DNA of 37,648 bases from Pseudomonas floridensis (GCF_002087235.1 NZ_MUIO01000068.1:1-37648); one strand, 5' to 3'; counted from the stretch's first letter, positions 25,730-33,924 are shown. The notes: generated by a model from the letters alone, not told the origin. Numbers and translations are program-made.

Positions 25730-27151
25730 ATGAAGTTATCCATGCCGCGCTTTGATCAGGCCCCTGTCCTGGTGGTTGGCGATGTCATGCTCGACAGATA
25801 CTGGCATGGTGGGACCTCGCGTATTTCCCCTGAAGCGCCAGTGCCCGTCGTCAAGGTCGACCAGATCGAGGACCGTCCAGGCGGTGCCGCCAACGTGGCA
25901 TTGAACATCGCTGCCCTGGGTGCGCCTGCCTCGCTGGTCGGCGTGACCGGTGAAGACGAGGCCGCAGACAGCCTGAGCAACAGCCTCAAGGCTGCCGGTG
26001 TGCTGGCCCGTTTTCAGCGCATCGCCAACCAGCCGACCATCGTCAAGCTGCGCGTCATGAGTCGGCACCAGCAGTTGCTGCGAATCGACTTCGAAGAACC
26101 GTTCGCCACTGACGCACTTGCCCTCAGCGCAGAAGTCGACAGCCTGCTCGACGGCATCAAGGTGCTGGTGCTTTCCGACTACGGCAAAGGCGCTTTGAAG
26201 AATCATCAGGCGCTGATCCAGGCCGCACGCGAGCGCGGCATTCCGGTGCTCGCCGACCCCAAAGGCAAAGACTTCGCGATCTACCGTGGCGCGAGCCTGA
26301 TCACGCCGAACCTGAGCGAATTCGAAGCCATCGTCGGTCATTGCGTCGACGAGGCCGAACTGGTCGCCAAGGGCGCTCGACTGATGAGCGAGCTGGACCT
26401 GGGCGCGTTGCTGGTGACCCGTGGCGAGCACGGCATGACCTTGCTACGTCCCGATCAACAGGCGCTCCATCTGCCTGCGCGTGCGCGTGAAGTCTTCGAT
26501 GTGACCGGTGCGGGCGATACGGTGATTTCCACCCTGGCTGCCGCCATCGCCGCAGGTGAGGAGTTGCCTCATGCCGTCGCGCTGGCCAATCTGGCGGCTG
26601 GCATCGTGGTCGGCAAGCTGGGTACGGCCGCTATCAGCGCGCCTGAACTGCGTCGCGCCATTCAGCGTGAAGAAGGTTCCGAGCGCGGTGTGCTGGGGCT
26701 GGAGCAGTTGCTGCTCGCGGTCGATGATGCACGCGCTCACAAGGAAAAGATCGTGTTCACCAACGGCTGCTTCGACATCCTCCACGCAGGCCATGTGACC
26801 TATCTGGAGCAGGCGCGGGCGCAGGGTGATCGTCTGATCGTCGCGGTCAACGACGATGCTTCCGTCAGTCGTCTCAAGGGACCTGGCCGTCCGATCAACA
26901 GCGTGGACCGGCGTATGGCGGTTCTGGCCGGTCTGGGCGCGGTGGACTGGGTGATCAGCTTTCCCGAGGGCACGCCTGAACATCTGCTGACGCACGTCAA
27001 GCCTGACGTGCTGGTCAAGGGCGGCGATTACGGGATCGATCAGGTGGTCGGTGCCGACATCGTGCAAGCCTACGGCGGCGAGGTGAAGGTCTTGGGGCTG
27101 GTGGAAAACAGCTCGACCACGGCCATCGTCGAGAAGATTCGCGGGCAGTGA
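25730..27151 (+). CDS. hldE: Bifunctional heptose-7-phosphate kinase / heptose-1-phosphate adenylyltransferase
   Basis: HldE (RfaE) catalyses two steps of ADP-heptose synthesis: phosphorylation of D-beta-D-heptose 7-phosphate and, after GmhB, adenylylation of heptose 1-phosphate. The 473-residue protein starts at ATG 25730 (MKLSMPRFDQAP), the known family start; an upstream in-frame ATG (25685) lies in the promoter. The N-terminal PfkB/ribokinase-like domain (1-315) shows VVGDVMLDRYW, the GGAANVA motif and DVTGAGDT with the catalytic Asp. The C-terminal cytidylyltransferase-like domain (about 340-473) shows TNGCFDILHAGHV with the HxGH motif. Both halves look intact. It supplies the substrate used by WaaC and WaaF upstream. 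Confidence 0.96.
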   Translation: MKLSMPRFDQAPVLVVGDVMLDRYWHGGTSRISPEAPVPVVKVDQIEDRPGGAANVALNIAALGAPASLVGVTGEDEAADSLSNSLKAAGVLARFQRIANQPTIVKLRVMSRHQQLLRIDFEEPFATDALALSAEVDSLLDGIKVLVLSDYGKGALKNHQALIQAARERGIPVLADPKGKDFAIYRGASLITPNLSEFEAIVGHCVDEAELVAKGARLMSELDLGALLVTRGEHGMTLLRPDQQALHLPARAREVFDVTGAGDTVISTLAAAIAAGEELPHAVALANLAAGIVVGKLGTAAISAPELRRAIQREEGSERGVLGLEQLLLAVDDARAHKEKIVFTNGCFDILHAGHVTYLEQARAQGDRLIVAVNDDASVSRLKGPGRPINSVDRRMAVLAGLGAVDWVISFPEGTPEHLLTHVKPDVLVKGGDYGIDQVVGADIVQAYGGEVKVLGLVENSSTTAIVEKIRGQ

Positions 27152-27172
27152 TTCAGCGGCGTTAAGCGCTTC

Positions 27173-27194
27173 CCGCCCGGTGCTTTCCGGGCGG
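27173..27194. terminator. Bidirectional terminator between hldE and the convergent Nudix-like gene
   Basis: CCGCCCGG (27173-27180), loop TGCTTT, CCGGGCGG (27187-27194). The flanks AAGCGCTT and AGCGTT extend the stem imperfectly. It lies six bases before the end of the convergent gene. Confidence 0.75.
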
Positions 27195-27199
27195 AGCGT

Positions 27200-28162
27200 T
27201 CATTTGCTCAGGCTGCCTCGCGCCAGGCCCAACAATTCCCGGGCTTTGCTGGTCAGGCGTTTCAGCCCGGTTTTCTTCGGCGGCGGGGTCATGCCTTGCT
27301 GCCGCAGCCAGTCCTTCCAGCGAATTCTTTCCTCCCGCACCACCCAGCCGTCCTGTGCGGCAAAGCTTTCGGCAAGATACAGCCCGCGCGTGCCTGCCAG
27401 CGTCAGCTTGTCCCGCTTGAGGGTGTATAGCTCCGGCAGCGGTGCACCGTTTTCCAGCGGCATCAGGTACAGATCGGGTTTGCTGCGGTTCAACCGCGCA
27501 ACCAGTTGGTCGTTCTCCAGCATCTCGTCGACATGAAAAAGGCTGACCGGCCGCGCTTCCTTGGGGATTTCCAGGCGCATGTCATAGATAAGCTGCAACG
27601 ACGCCGTCGGCAGGTGTACGTAGGCCCTCGGACGCTCGATCAGGGTCAGGTTGCCCGCTCGCACCGGCCTTGCCGCGCCGGACAGCGGGCTCAAGGTGAA
27701 CGGCATGGCTTCCCGGTAATGCAGCGCCGAAGCATAGGGCGCAGGCAGCCAGGTGTCCTTGAACAGCCCGCTCAGCCAGCCTTGCGGCGTTTCGATCAGG
27801 CACTCTTCGGCGACTTCCTGAATGGCGGTGTGCAGCGGCAGAGTCAGCTCATGGGCCGGGACGTAGCCGGAAATCAGCTTGAGCACCACATCGCCACGGT
27901 CCTGACGGCGTTGGCGCACCAAGACCCAGTAATCCCGATTCTGCCAACTGATGGTCAGCCGGATGGACACCCCGAGGTTGGCCAGTTCAGTGGCAAAGCG
28001 TTCGGTGTCCGGCACGTCGATCTTGCGCCGCCGCTGCAGGGTTTGAGTGAAGTTCATGGGCATGCCGACGCTCTGATAGCTGAGGCTTTCAGGCGTGGCT
28101 TCGACGAACAACGGCAGGGTCTTGAAGTTGCTGGGGTTCTTGCGAATCAATGTGCGCGGCAT
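27200..28162 (-). CDS. Conserved pseudomonad protein with a degenerate Nudix-like box
   Basis: The 320-residue protein is conserved in Pseudomonas, where I recall it being labelled a metal ABC transporter ATPase. I see no Walker A, Walker B or ABC signature, so that name looks wrong. Residues 78-125 instead resemble a Nudix hydrolase core: YWVLVRQRR, then Gly99-x5-Glu105, then QEVAEECL (115-122) in place of REUxEExGU, with two extra residues between. The motif Glu116, Glu119 and Glu120 could bind metal. ATG 28162 has AAGGAG upstream. It lies 36 bases after the aldo/keto reductase gene and is probably the last gene of that minus-strand operon. The function is unknown; hydrolysis of a nucleoside diphosphate compound is only a suggestion. 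Confidence 0.75.
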   Translation of the reverse strand: MPRTLIRKNPSNFKTLPLFVEATPESLSYQSVGMPMNFTQTLQRRRKIDVPDTERFATELANLGVSIRLTISWQNRDYWVLVRQRRQDRGDVVLKLISGYVPAHELTLPLHTAIQEVAEECLIETPQGWLSGLFKDTWLPAPYASALHYREAMPFTLSPLSGAARPVRAGNLTLIERPRAYVHLPTASLQLIYDMRLEIPKEARPVSLFHVDEMLENDQLVARLNRSKPDLYLMPLENGAPLPELYTLKRDKLTLAGTRGLYLAESFAAQDGWVVREERIRWKDWLRQQGMTPPPKKTGLKRLTSKARELLGLARGSLSK

Positions 28163-28198
28163 ATCGGCTCCTTCTTGCGTTGGGGTCGGCCGCCCAAA

Positions 28199-29014
28199 TC
28201 AGGCTTGACGGCAAATCACGGCAGCAGCGGTGGCAACGTTGTGCGCCAGGTGCATGGGGTTGATGGTCCCGACAATAGCACTGGCGACGCCCGGATGTTC
28301 AAACAGTAACTGAAAGCTGGCCTGCACCGGGTCCGTTCCGGGTGTCAGGCAGACATGACCGCTGGCCAGTGCCTTTTTGACCAGAATGCCTTTGCCGTGG
28401 GCTGCAGCGTAATCCAGAACCGGTTTCTCACCCTGTTCATTGAGATTATAGGTGACCATGGCGCAGTCCCCTTCGCGCAGGGCCAACAGGCCGCCTTCGA
28501 CGGTTTTGCCGGAAAACCCGAAGCCACGGATCTTGCCCTCACGTTTGAGTTCGGCAAGGGTCTGATACACCGCCGTTTCGTTGAGAATCGCCAGATCGTT
28601 GCCGTCCGAGTGCACCAGCACCAGATCGAGAAAGTCGGTTTCAAGACGTTTCAGGCTACGCTCTACCGATCGCCGGGTGTGCCCGGCGCTAAAATCATGG
28701 CTGGACTGGCCGCTCTCGAACTCTTCGCCGACCTTGCTGACAATGACCCAGTCTTGACGCTGGCCGTGCAGCAGCGGGCCGAGGCGTTCTTCACTGGTGC
28801 CGTAAGCCGGTGCAGTGTCGATCAGGTTGATGCCCATGTCGCGCGCCATCTTCAGCAGCATCGCGGCTTGCTGATCGTCCGGGATCTTGAAGCCGCTGGG
28901 GTATTTCACCCCTTGATCGCGTCCCAGCTTCACGGTCCCCAGACCCAGTGGCGAGACGGTCAGGCCGGTGTTGCCGAACGGACGATGCAGGTCGTGCAGG
29001 GTTTTCAGGCTCAT
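28199..29014 (-). CDS. Aldo/keto reductase
   Basis: The 271-residue NAD(P)H-dependent oxidoreductase has the (beta/alpha)8 aldo-keto reductase fold. Catalytic tetrad candidates are Asp in LIDTAPAYGTSEERLG (Asp62 and Tyr66), Lys in WVIVSKVG (about 93) and His in LVLVHSDGND (about 135). The C-terminal nucleotide-binding part is short, which fits a 270-280 residue subgroup. The start ATG overlaps the stop of the FAD oxidoreductase gene by four bases (29011-29014), so the two are translationally coupled and probably act on the same compound class. The physiological substrate is not visible from sequence. Confidence 0.88.
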   Translation of the reverse strand: MSLKTLHDLHRPFGNTGLTVSPLGLGTVKLGRDQGVKYPSGFKIPDDQQAAMLLKMARDMGINLIDTAPAYGTSEERLGPLLHGQRQDWVIVSKVGEEFESGQSSHDFSAGHTRRSVERSLKRLETDFLDLVLVHSDGNDLAILNETAVYQTLAELKREGKIRGFGFSGKTVEGGLLALREGDCAMVTYNLNEQGEKPVLDYAAAHGKGILVKKALASGHVCLTPGTDPVQASFQLLFEHPGVASAIVGTINPMHLAHNVATAAAVICRQA

Positions 29015-30186
29015 GGCAGCAGTTGATCCCAGACAGGTAGGGCGATGGGCGGCTTGGGTACATCCGCCAGTGGTGGTTGCGGTGTCGGGTGAATGCCTTC
29101 TTTAGACAGGACCGACAGCACGCGGTCGGCGAAGTCCGGTGCCAGTGCCAGCTTGGTCGGCCAGCCGACCATCAACCGTTGCTGACTGTCCAGAAAGGCA
29201 TTGTCCGGACGCACCAGACCCGATTGCGCAGGTTCAGCGCGATCGACCCGCAAGGTGGCCCACTGCGCTTCACTCAGGTCGACCCACGGCAGCAGGGATT
29301 CGAGCTCCTTGCGTGCAACGGCGATCTGCGCCTCGGGCTCGCGAGCCACGCCGTCGGCTTCGGCCAGATCGCCGCCCAGGTACCAGACCCATTGGCCATC
29401 GGCCGCCGGATGCGTGGTTACGGTAATGCGCGGTTTGGTGCCACCGCCCAGGCAATGGGCGTACAGCGGCTTGAGGGTCGGGCCCTTGACCAGCACCATG
29501 TGCAGCGGACGGCGCTGCATCTGTGGCTGCGCGATGCCGAGCGCGTTCAGCAGGTCGGCGTTGCCACCGCCGGCGCTGAGCACGATGCGCTGGGCGTGAA
29601 TATCGCGGCCATCGACCCGCAGGCCAATCAGTTCATCGCCATCGTACAGCGGTTCGATCTGCTGACCGGCGAGCAGGCTGTCACCGGCCAGTTCCGCCAG
29701 TCGGTTGATCAGGCTTGGCACATCGACCACCAGTTCAGCCAGCCGGTAGACCTTGCCCTTGAATTTCGGATGTTGCAGCGCGGGCGGCAGTTGCTCGCCC
29801 TTGACCTGATCGACCCGCCCGCGCACCGCCTTGCTGGCGAAGAAGCTGGTCAGGTTGCCGGCGATCGTGCCCGGCGACCAGAGGTAATGAGCGTCGGACA
29901 GCAGGCGCACGCCGGACAGGTCCAGCTCGCCCTTGCCGTCGAGCGCCTCACGCCAGCGGCGCGGCATGTCGGCAATGGCTTCGGACGCACCGGACAGGGC
30001 GCCATGTAGCGCGTACTTGGCGCCGCCGTGAATGATCCCCTGAGACTTCAGGCTCTGTCCGCCACCCAGGCTTGCGCTTTCTACCAGCACTGTCGAGAAC
30101 CCTTGACGACGCAATCTGGCATTGAGCCAGAGGCCGGCGACGCCAGCCCCGACAATCAGGACGTCAGTGGAAATAACGGATGGCAT
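29011..30186 (-). CDS. FAD-dependent oxidoreductase (DAO/GlpD-like)
   Basis: The 391-residue flavoprotein starts at ATG 30184-30186 with GAGGTG upstream; an in-frame ATG at 30213 would lie only a few bases from the -10. The N-terminal Rossmann motif is VLIVGAGVAGLWLNARLRRQG, and Glu37 (VLVES) would bind the ADP ribose. A following GGGQSLKSQGIIHGGAKY stretch resembles the flavin-contacting loop of the glycerol-3-phosphate dehydrogenase and L-2-hydroxyglutarate oxidase group. No membrane helix is evident. It is the first gene of the minus-strand trio with the aldo/keto reductase and Nudix-like protein. The substrate is unknown; a hydroxy acid or amine is plausible. Confidence 0.85.
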   Translation of the reverse strand: MPSVISTDVLIVGAGVAGLWLNARLRRQGFSTVLVESASLGGGQSLKSQGIIHGGAKYALHGALSGASEAIADMPRRWREALDGKGELDLSGVRLLSDAHYLWSPGTIAGNLTSFFASKAVRGRVDQVKGEQLPPALQHPKFKGKVYRLAELVVDVPSLINRLAELAGDSLLAGQQIEPLYDGDELIGLRVDGRDIHAQRIVLSAGGGNADLLNALGIAQPQMQRRPLHMVLVKGPTLKPLYAHCLGGGTKPRITVTTHPAADGQWVWYLGGDLAEADGVAREPEAQIAVARKELESLLPWVDLSEAQWATLRVDRAEPAQSGLVRPDNAFLDSQQRLMVGWPTKLALAPDFADRVLSVLSKEGIHPTPQPPLADVPKPPIALPVWDQLLP

Positions 30187-30215
30187 GGGCACCTCGATCA
30201 GTAAACATTGCACGC

Positions 30216-30221
30216 ATTATA
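30216..30221 (-). promoter_or_regulatory. -10 element of the FAD oxidoreductase operon
   Basis: The minus strand reads TATAAT at 30221-30216, 30 bases before the start codon. A TTGAAA exists upstream but only 11 bases away, too near for a standard -35, so the promoter relies mainly on its -10. Confidence 0.5.
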
Positions 30222-30234
30222 AGGGAACAGGTTT

Positions 30235-30567
30235 TCAATGCCCGGCGGTTTTCGAGAACAGCTGAATGACCACCACGCCTGCCACGATCATTCCCATGCC
30301 TAGCAGGGCGGGCAGGTCGAGTTTCTGCCCGTACACGAAGAATGCCGCAATACTGACCATGACGATGCCCATGCCCGACCAGATGGCATAAGTGATGCCG
30401 ACCGGTATGGTGCGCATCACCAGAATCAGCATCCAGAACGCAATCGCATAACCGCCGATGACCAGCAGCAGCGGCAGCGGGGTGCTCAGGCCCTTCACCG
30501 CTTTCATCGAAGTGGTGGCGATGACTTCGGCGCAGATCGCGACGCCCAGCAGGTAATACGGATTCAT
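30235..30567 (-). CDS. Small multidrug resistance (SMR) efflux protein, EmrE type
   Basis: The 110-residue inner-membrane protein has four helices, the normal SMR length. It keeps the EmrE landmarks at the same numbers: the proton/drug-binding Glu14 (ICAEVIATTSMK), Tyr60 and Trp63 (ITYAIWSGMG). This pattern fits the Qac subtype, which exports aromatic cations, rather than the Gdx guanidinium subtype, though this cannot be proved here. ATG 30567 is preceded by AAGGAAAAA. A possible -10 (TAGAAT on the minus strand, 30600-30595) lies upstream. It diverges from waaA and is probably transcribed alone. Confidence 0.9.
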   Translation of the reverse strand: MNPYYLLGVAICAEVIATTSMKAVKGLSTPLPLLLVIGGYAIAFWMLILVMRTIPVGITYAIWSGMGIVMVSIAAFFVYGQKLDLPALLGMGMIVAGVVVIQLFSKTAGH

Positions 30568-30688
30568 GGTGTTTTTCCTTGTATGAGGCTGTGCATTCTA
30601 GCGATGGGTGATGACCGGCCGGATAATTGCTGCGCCGCCGAGCGTCGTGCCTGCGCCTTCATGTCGTTGTGGCATTGCGAAGGCGGGC

Positions 30689-30697
30689 TGATAAACT
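30689..30697 (+). promoter_or_regulatory. waaA: Extended -10 immediately before waaA
   Basis: TG-A-TAAACT at 30689-30697 lies nine bases before ATG 30706, and no ribosome site is visible between them. If used, transcription would begin at or just before the start codon. Confidence 0.4.
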
Positions 30698-30705
30698 CCG
30701 CGCCC

Positions 30706-31986
30706 ATGAATAGAACTCTCTACACGTTGCTGTTTCATCTCGGCTTGCCGCTGGTTGCTCTGCGGCTGTGGTTGCGCGCGCGCAAGGCTGCGGCCTATCG
30801 CCAGCGCATCGGCGAGCGCTTCGCCGCAGGCTTGCCGCCCATGCAGCGCGGCGGGATCTGGGTGCATGCAGTCTCGGTGGGCGAAAGCATCGCCGCCGCG
30901 CCGATGATTCGTGCGCTGCTGGCGCGCTATCCCGACCTGCCGATCACTGTGACTTGCATGACGCCTACAGGTTCGGAGCGAATCAAGGCCATGTTCGGCG
31001 ACGAGCCGCGCATCCAGCACTGTTACCTGCCGTACGACCTGCCGTGGGCGGCCGCTCGTTTTCTCGATCATGTGCAGCCGACGCTGGGCATCATCATGGA
31101 AACCGAGCTGTGGCCCAACCATATCCATCAGTGCAGTAAACGGCGTATTCCGGTGGTGTTGGCCAATGCGCGGCTGTCGGAGCGCTCTGCTCGGGGATAC
31201 GGACGTTTCGCAACGCTGACCCGGCCAATGCTCGCGGAAATGGCCTGGTTTGCGGTACAGACAGAAGCCGAAGCTCAGCGCTTTCGTGATCTGGGTGCGC
31301 GGCCGGAGTGTGTCTCGGTGACCGGTTCGATCAAGTTCGACCTGAGTATCGACCCCGCGCTACTGGCGCGTGCGGCTCAGTTACGTGAGCAATGGCAGGC
31401 AACCCGGCGGCCGGTGTGGATCGCGGCCAGTACCCACGCCGGTGAGGATGAAAGCGTGCTGACGGCGCATCGCACGCTGTTGTCGACTCACCCTGACGCC
31501 TTGCTGATTCTGGTGCCGCGCCATCCCGAACGCTTCGACAGCGTACACGCGCTCTGTCAGCAGCAGGGCTTCGACACCGTTCGACGCTCCACCGCGCAGG
31601 TCGTCACGCCGGACGTTCAGGTGTTGCTGGGCGACACCATGGGTGAGCTGTTGTTTTTGTACGCCTTGGCGGACGTCGCATTCGTGGGCGGCAGTCTGGT
31701 GCCCAATGGCGGTCACAACCTGCTGGAGCCTGCGGCGCTGGCCAAACCCGTGTTGAGCGGCCCGCACCTGTTCAACTTCCTTGAAATCGCCGCCATGCTG
31801 CGCGGTGCTGGGGCGCTGGAAGAAGTCGGCGATTCAACCGCGCTGGCCGTTGCCGTGCAGCGTCTGTTCGAGCAACCTGGCCTTGCGCAGACGATGGCTG
31901 ACGCGGGACTGGGTGTGATGAAGGCCAATCAGGGCGCGTTGCAGCGCCTGCTGGACGGGATCGCGCGGTTGCTCAATAGCGTGTGA
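30706..31986 (+). CDS. waaA: 3-deoxy-D-manno-octulosonate (Kdo) transferase
   Basis: WaaA (KdtA) adds Kdo from CMP-Kdo to lipid IVA at the inner membrane, the first core step and normally essential. The 426-residue GT30 protein starts at ATG 30706 (MNRTLYTLLFHLGLPL), giving an N-terminal membrane anchor. The catalytic base motif HAVSVGESIAAAP places Glu60 at the same number as in E. coli. Further landmarks are METELWPN near 129, GSIKFD near 208 and VGGSLVPNGGHNLLEPA near 330. An in-frame ATG at 30583 is possible but lies upstream of the likely promoter. The gene is separate from the two core operons. Downstream it converges with the tolC-like gene. Confidence 0.95.
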   Translation: MNRTLYTLLFHLGLPLVALRLWLRARKAAAYRQRIGERFAAGLPPMQRGGIWVHAVSVGESIAAAPMIRALLARYPDLPITVTCMTPTGSERIKAMFGDEPRIQHCYLPYDLPWAAARFLDHVQPTLGIIMETELWPNHIHQCSKRRIPVVLANARLSERSARGYGRFATLTRPMLAEMAWFAVQTEAEAQRFRDLGARPECVSVTGSIKFDLSIDPALLARAAQLREQWQATRRPVWIAASTHAGEDESVLTAHRTLLSTHPDALLILVPRHPERFDSVHALCQQQGFDTVRRSTAQVVTPDVQVLLGDTMGELLFLYALADVAFVGGSLVPNGGHNLLEPAALAKPVLSGPHLFNFLEIAAMLRGAGALEEVGDSTALAVAVQRLFEQPGLAQTMADAGLGVMKANQGALQRLLDGIARLLNSV

Positions 31987-31987
31987 T

Positions 31988-32013
31988 GCCGAGCCTGGGC
32001 GATCGGCGTTTTC
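31988..32013 (+). terminator. Weak terminator candidate after waaA
   Basis: GCCGA (31988-31992) pairs with TCGGC (32003-32007) across a ten-base loop and is followed by GTTTTC. The short stem makes this tentative. Confidence 0.35.
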
Positions 32014-32061
32014 ATGATCGTACCCACGCCCAGCGCAGCGCTGCCGCTCAAAACGTTGCGG

Positions 32062-33501
32062 TTAACGTTGAGCCGGTCGTTCGAAGTTCTTTTTCGCTGC
32101 CGCTGCCAGATCCGGTGGCAGGAAGTCCTTGTCCGGGTTGTAGTCGGACTTGAGGTAGCGCGACAGGTCTTGCAGATCGCCCGGGTTCAACGTTCCCGCT
32201 GCCTGCTTCAGGCGCAGGTTGTCGAGGATGTAGTCGTAGCGGGTGTTGTTGTAATCGCGCACCGAGGCATATAACTGGCGTTGCGCGTCCAGCACGTCGA
32301 CGATGTTGCGTGTCCCGACCTGATAACCGATTTCCGTGGCTTCCAGTGCACTCTGATTGGAGATGATTGACTGCTTGCGCGCTTGAACCTGTTCCACGTC
32401 AGTGTTCACGGCCCGGTGCAGGTTGCGGGTGTTTTCCACCACCTGACGGCGCAGCCCTTCACGGCGCTGCTCGCTCTGGCTCAGGCGCGAATACGCTTCG
32501 CGTACCTGCGAGCTGGTCAGGCCGCCACTGTAGATCGGGATATTCAGCTGAACCCCAATGGTGCGCTGCTCCGCATCGCCGCCGTAATTCTGTCCGGTGA
32601 AGTTGGGGTTGGTGAAACCCAGCGCATCGTTGTCGCCGCGCTGATAGGTGGCCACCGCATCCAGCGTCGGTGCGTGTCCGGCCTTGCGTTGGCGCAGGGT
32701 TTCTTCGGCGGCGTTGACTGCGTAGTTGCTGGCCAGCAGATTCAGGTTCTGCTGAGCCGCGGTATCGACCCAGGCCTTGGCGTCGTTCGGCGTCGGCGCC
32801 AGCACCGGCAAGGTGTGGACGATGCCTTCAATGGAGTTGTATTCGCGATTGGTCAGGGTCACCAGCGCCTGAAAGGCATCGTCCACCTGACGTTTGGCCA
32901 GGATGCGGCTGGCGCGTGAGGTGTCGTAACTGGCTTGCGCCTGCAGCACGTCGGTCTTGTCCGAAAGGCCCACATCGAAGCGCTCGTTGGCCTGATCCAG
33001 CTGACGCCGGAACGCCGCTTCCTCGGCCTTGGTCGCTGCCAGATTGTCCTGGGCGCGCAGCACGCTGAAATAACTCTGCGCCGATTGCAGAATCAGGTTC
33101 TGTTCGGTGGCCGACAGTTCGAGCGCGGCCTGTTCGTTGACCGCTTCGGCCGCTTGCAACTGGAACCAGCGGTCGGCGCGGAAAATCGGCTGGCTCAGGG
33201 TGGCCTGATACACCGTGCCACTGCGAGTGGCAGTGGCACGTGGCTGATCGATGCTGGTGCGGGTGTTATTGGCCTGAGCGCTGCCGGAAATATTCGGCAG
33301 CAGACCGGCGCGAGCCTGAGGCACCGCCTCCTTGCGCGCGGCGTAATCGGCACGCGCGGCGGCCAGGTCAGCATTGTTGTCCACCGCCTGTTCGTAGACG
33401 TTCACCAGCCCCGTCTTGGTCGGCAGCGGCATATCGGCTGCCCAGGTCGGGCCGTTGGACGCAAACGAAACAGCCACGAGCAACGAAAGTTTGCGCAACA
33501 T
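32062..33501 (-). CDS. TolC-family outer-membrane channel protein
   Basis: This is the outer-membrane exit duct of type I secretion or RND-type efflux. The 479-residue precursor starts at ATG 33499-33501. Its signal peptide MLRKLSLLVAVSFASNGPTWA is probably cut before ADMP; starts further upstream (33519, 33606) would destroy that arrangement. Two OEP repeats are visible, each with long coiled-coil-forming helices and beta strands: residues about 30-220 and 240-450. Motifs such as ADYAARKEAVPQARAGLLP, TLSQPIFRADRW and NIPIYSGG are typical of TolC itself rather than OprM lipoproteins, and no lipobox Cys is present. It resembles the PA4974/OpmH-type gene. No inner-membrane partner is encoded in the window. 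Confidence 0.9.
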   Translation of the reverse strand: MLRKLSLLVAVSFASNGPTWAADMPLPTKTGLVNVYEQAVDNNADLAAARADYAARKEAVPQARAGLLPNISGSAQANNTRTSIDQPRATATRSGTVYQATLSQPIFRADRWFQLQAAEAVNEQAALELSATEQNLILQSAQSYFSVLRAQDNLAATKAEEAAFRRQLDQANERFDVGLSDKTDVLQAQASYDTSRASRILAKRQVDDAFQALVTLTNREYNSIEGIVHTLPVLAPTPNDAKAWVDTAAQQNLNLLASNYAVNAAEETLRQRKAGHAPTLDAVATYQRGDNDALGFTNPNFTGQNYGGDAEQRTIGVQLNIPIYSGGLTSSQVREAYSRLSQSEQRREGLRRQVVENTRNLHRAVNTDVEQVQARKQSIISNQSALEATEIGYQVGTRNIVDVLDAQRQLYASVRDYNNTRYDYILDNLRLKQAAGTLNPGDLQDLSRYLKSDYNPDKDFLPPDLAAAAKKNFERPAQR

Positions 33502-33560
33502 GAGGCATTCCCTGTTCATGAAGAAAGTAATCACAGTTTGATGAAAAAACCGGGATAGCG

Positions 33561-33589
33561 AGTGTAGAGCCAGACGCTTTACGCAACAA
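33561..33589 (-). promoter_or_regulatory. Sigma-70 promoter of the tolC-like gene
   Basis: On the minus strand TTGTTG (33589-33584) and TACACT (33566-33561) are separated by 17 bases, giving a good sigma-70 promoter with a leader of about 50 bases to ATG 33501. Confidence 0.6.
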
Positions 33590-33669
33590 TCGGACATTTC
33601 AGCCATTTATCGCGGCTGACGCAATTGCGCTGGCGTTACAGCCTCGACGCGGCATAGACTGACGGCGTT

Positions 33670-33757
33670 CTTGTCGGGGTGCCTTGCTATGAGGCTGAGA
33701 TCGGTTAAACCGGATCCCGTTGAACCTGATCAGGTTAGCGCCTGCGTAGGGAACAAG
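33670..33757 (+). promoter_or_regulatory. TPP (THI element) riboswitch of thiC
   Basis: Thiamin-pyrophosphate aptamer. CTTGT (33670-33674) pairs with ACAAG (33753-33757) as P1. GGGGTGCC (33676-33683) and CTGAGA (33695-33700) are the conserved pyrimidine-sensing side. ACCTGATCAGGTTAGCGCC (from 33724) and TGCGTAGGGAACA are the diphosphate-sensing side. TPP binding is expected to lower thiC expression. No classical terminator with a T run lies between it and thiC, so control by translation or Rho is more likely. Confidence 0.95.
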
Positions 33758-33804
33758 ATTTCTCGTCTCCCGGCGAGTCCTCTTGAATACCGTCCGGGGT
33801 CGAT

Positions 33805-33821
33805 TGTTCAAAAAATGAACA
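33805..33821. repeat. Short palindrome in the thiC leader
   Basis: TGTTCA, AAAAA, TGAACA: a perfect six-base inverted repeat with an A5 centre, 48 bases past the aptamer. It could be a small hairpin or a protein operator; nothing else identifies it. Confidence 0.4.
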
Positions 33822-33924
33822 GTACGCCATCGTTCGATATTCAGCACTGTCTTCTGGTGCACCCGTCCGTCCCGATCAGGTTACTCCGACAATCAACCCA
33901 TAGTGGATGTCTGGAGAGCCCGTG

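Larger units (their letters stand above)
33502..33924. other. Divergent intergenic region between tolC-like gene and thiC
   Basis: This 423-base region holds the tolC-like promoter (33561-33589), an unclear thiC promoter (TAGACT at 33655-33660 is the best -10 but has no matched -35), the TPP riboswitch, and a 167-base stretch between aptamer and thiC. That stretch contains a palindrome TGTTCA-AAAAA-TGAACA (33805-33821), a second copy of the aptamer decamer GATCAGGTTA (33874-33883), and a 36-codon frame (33815-33925) whose TGA overlaps the thiC ATG. Confidence 0.7.
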
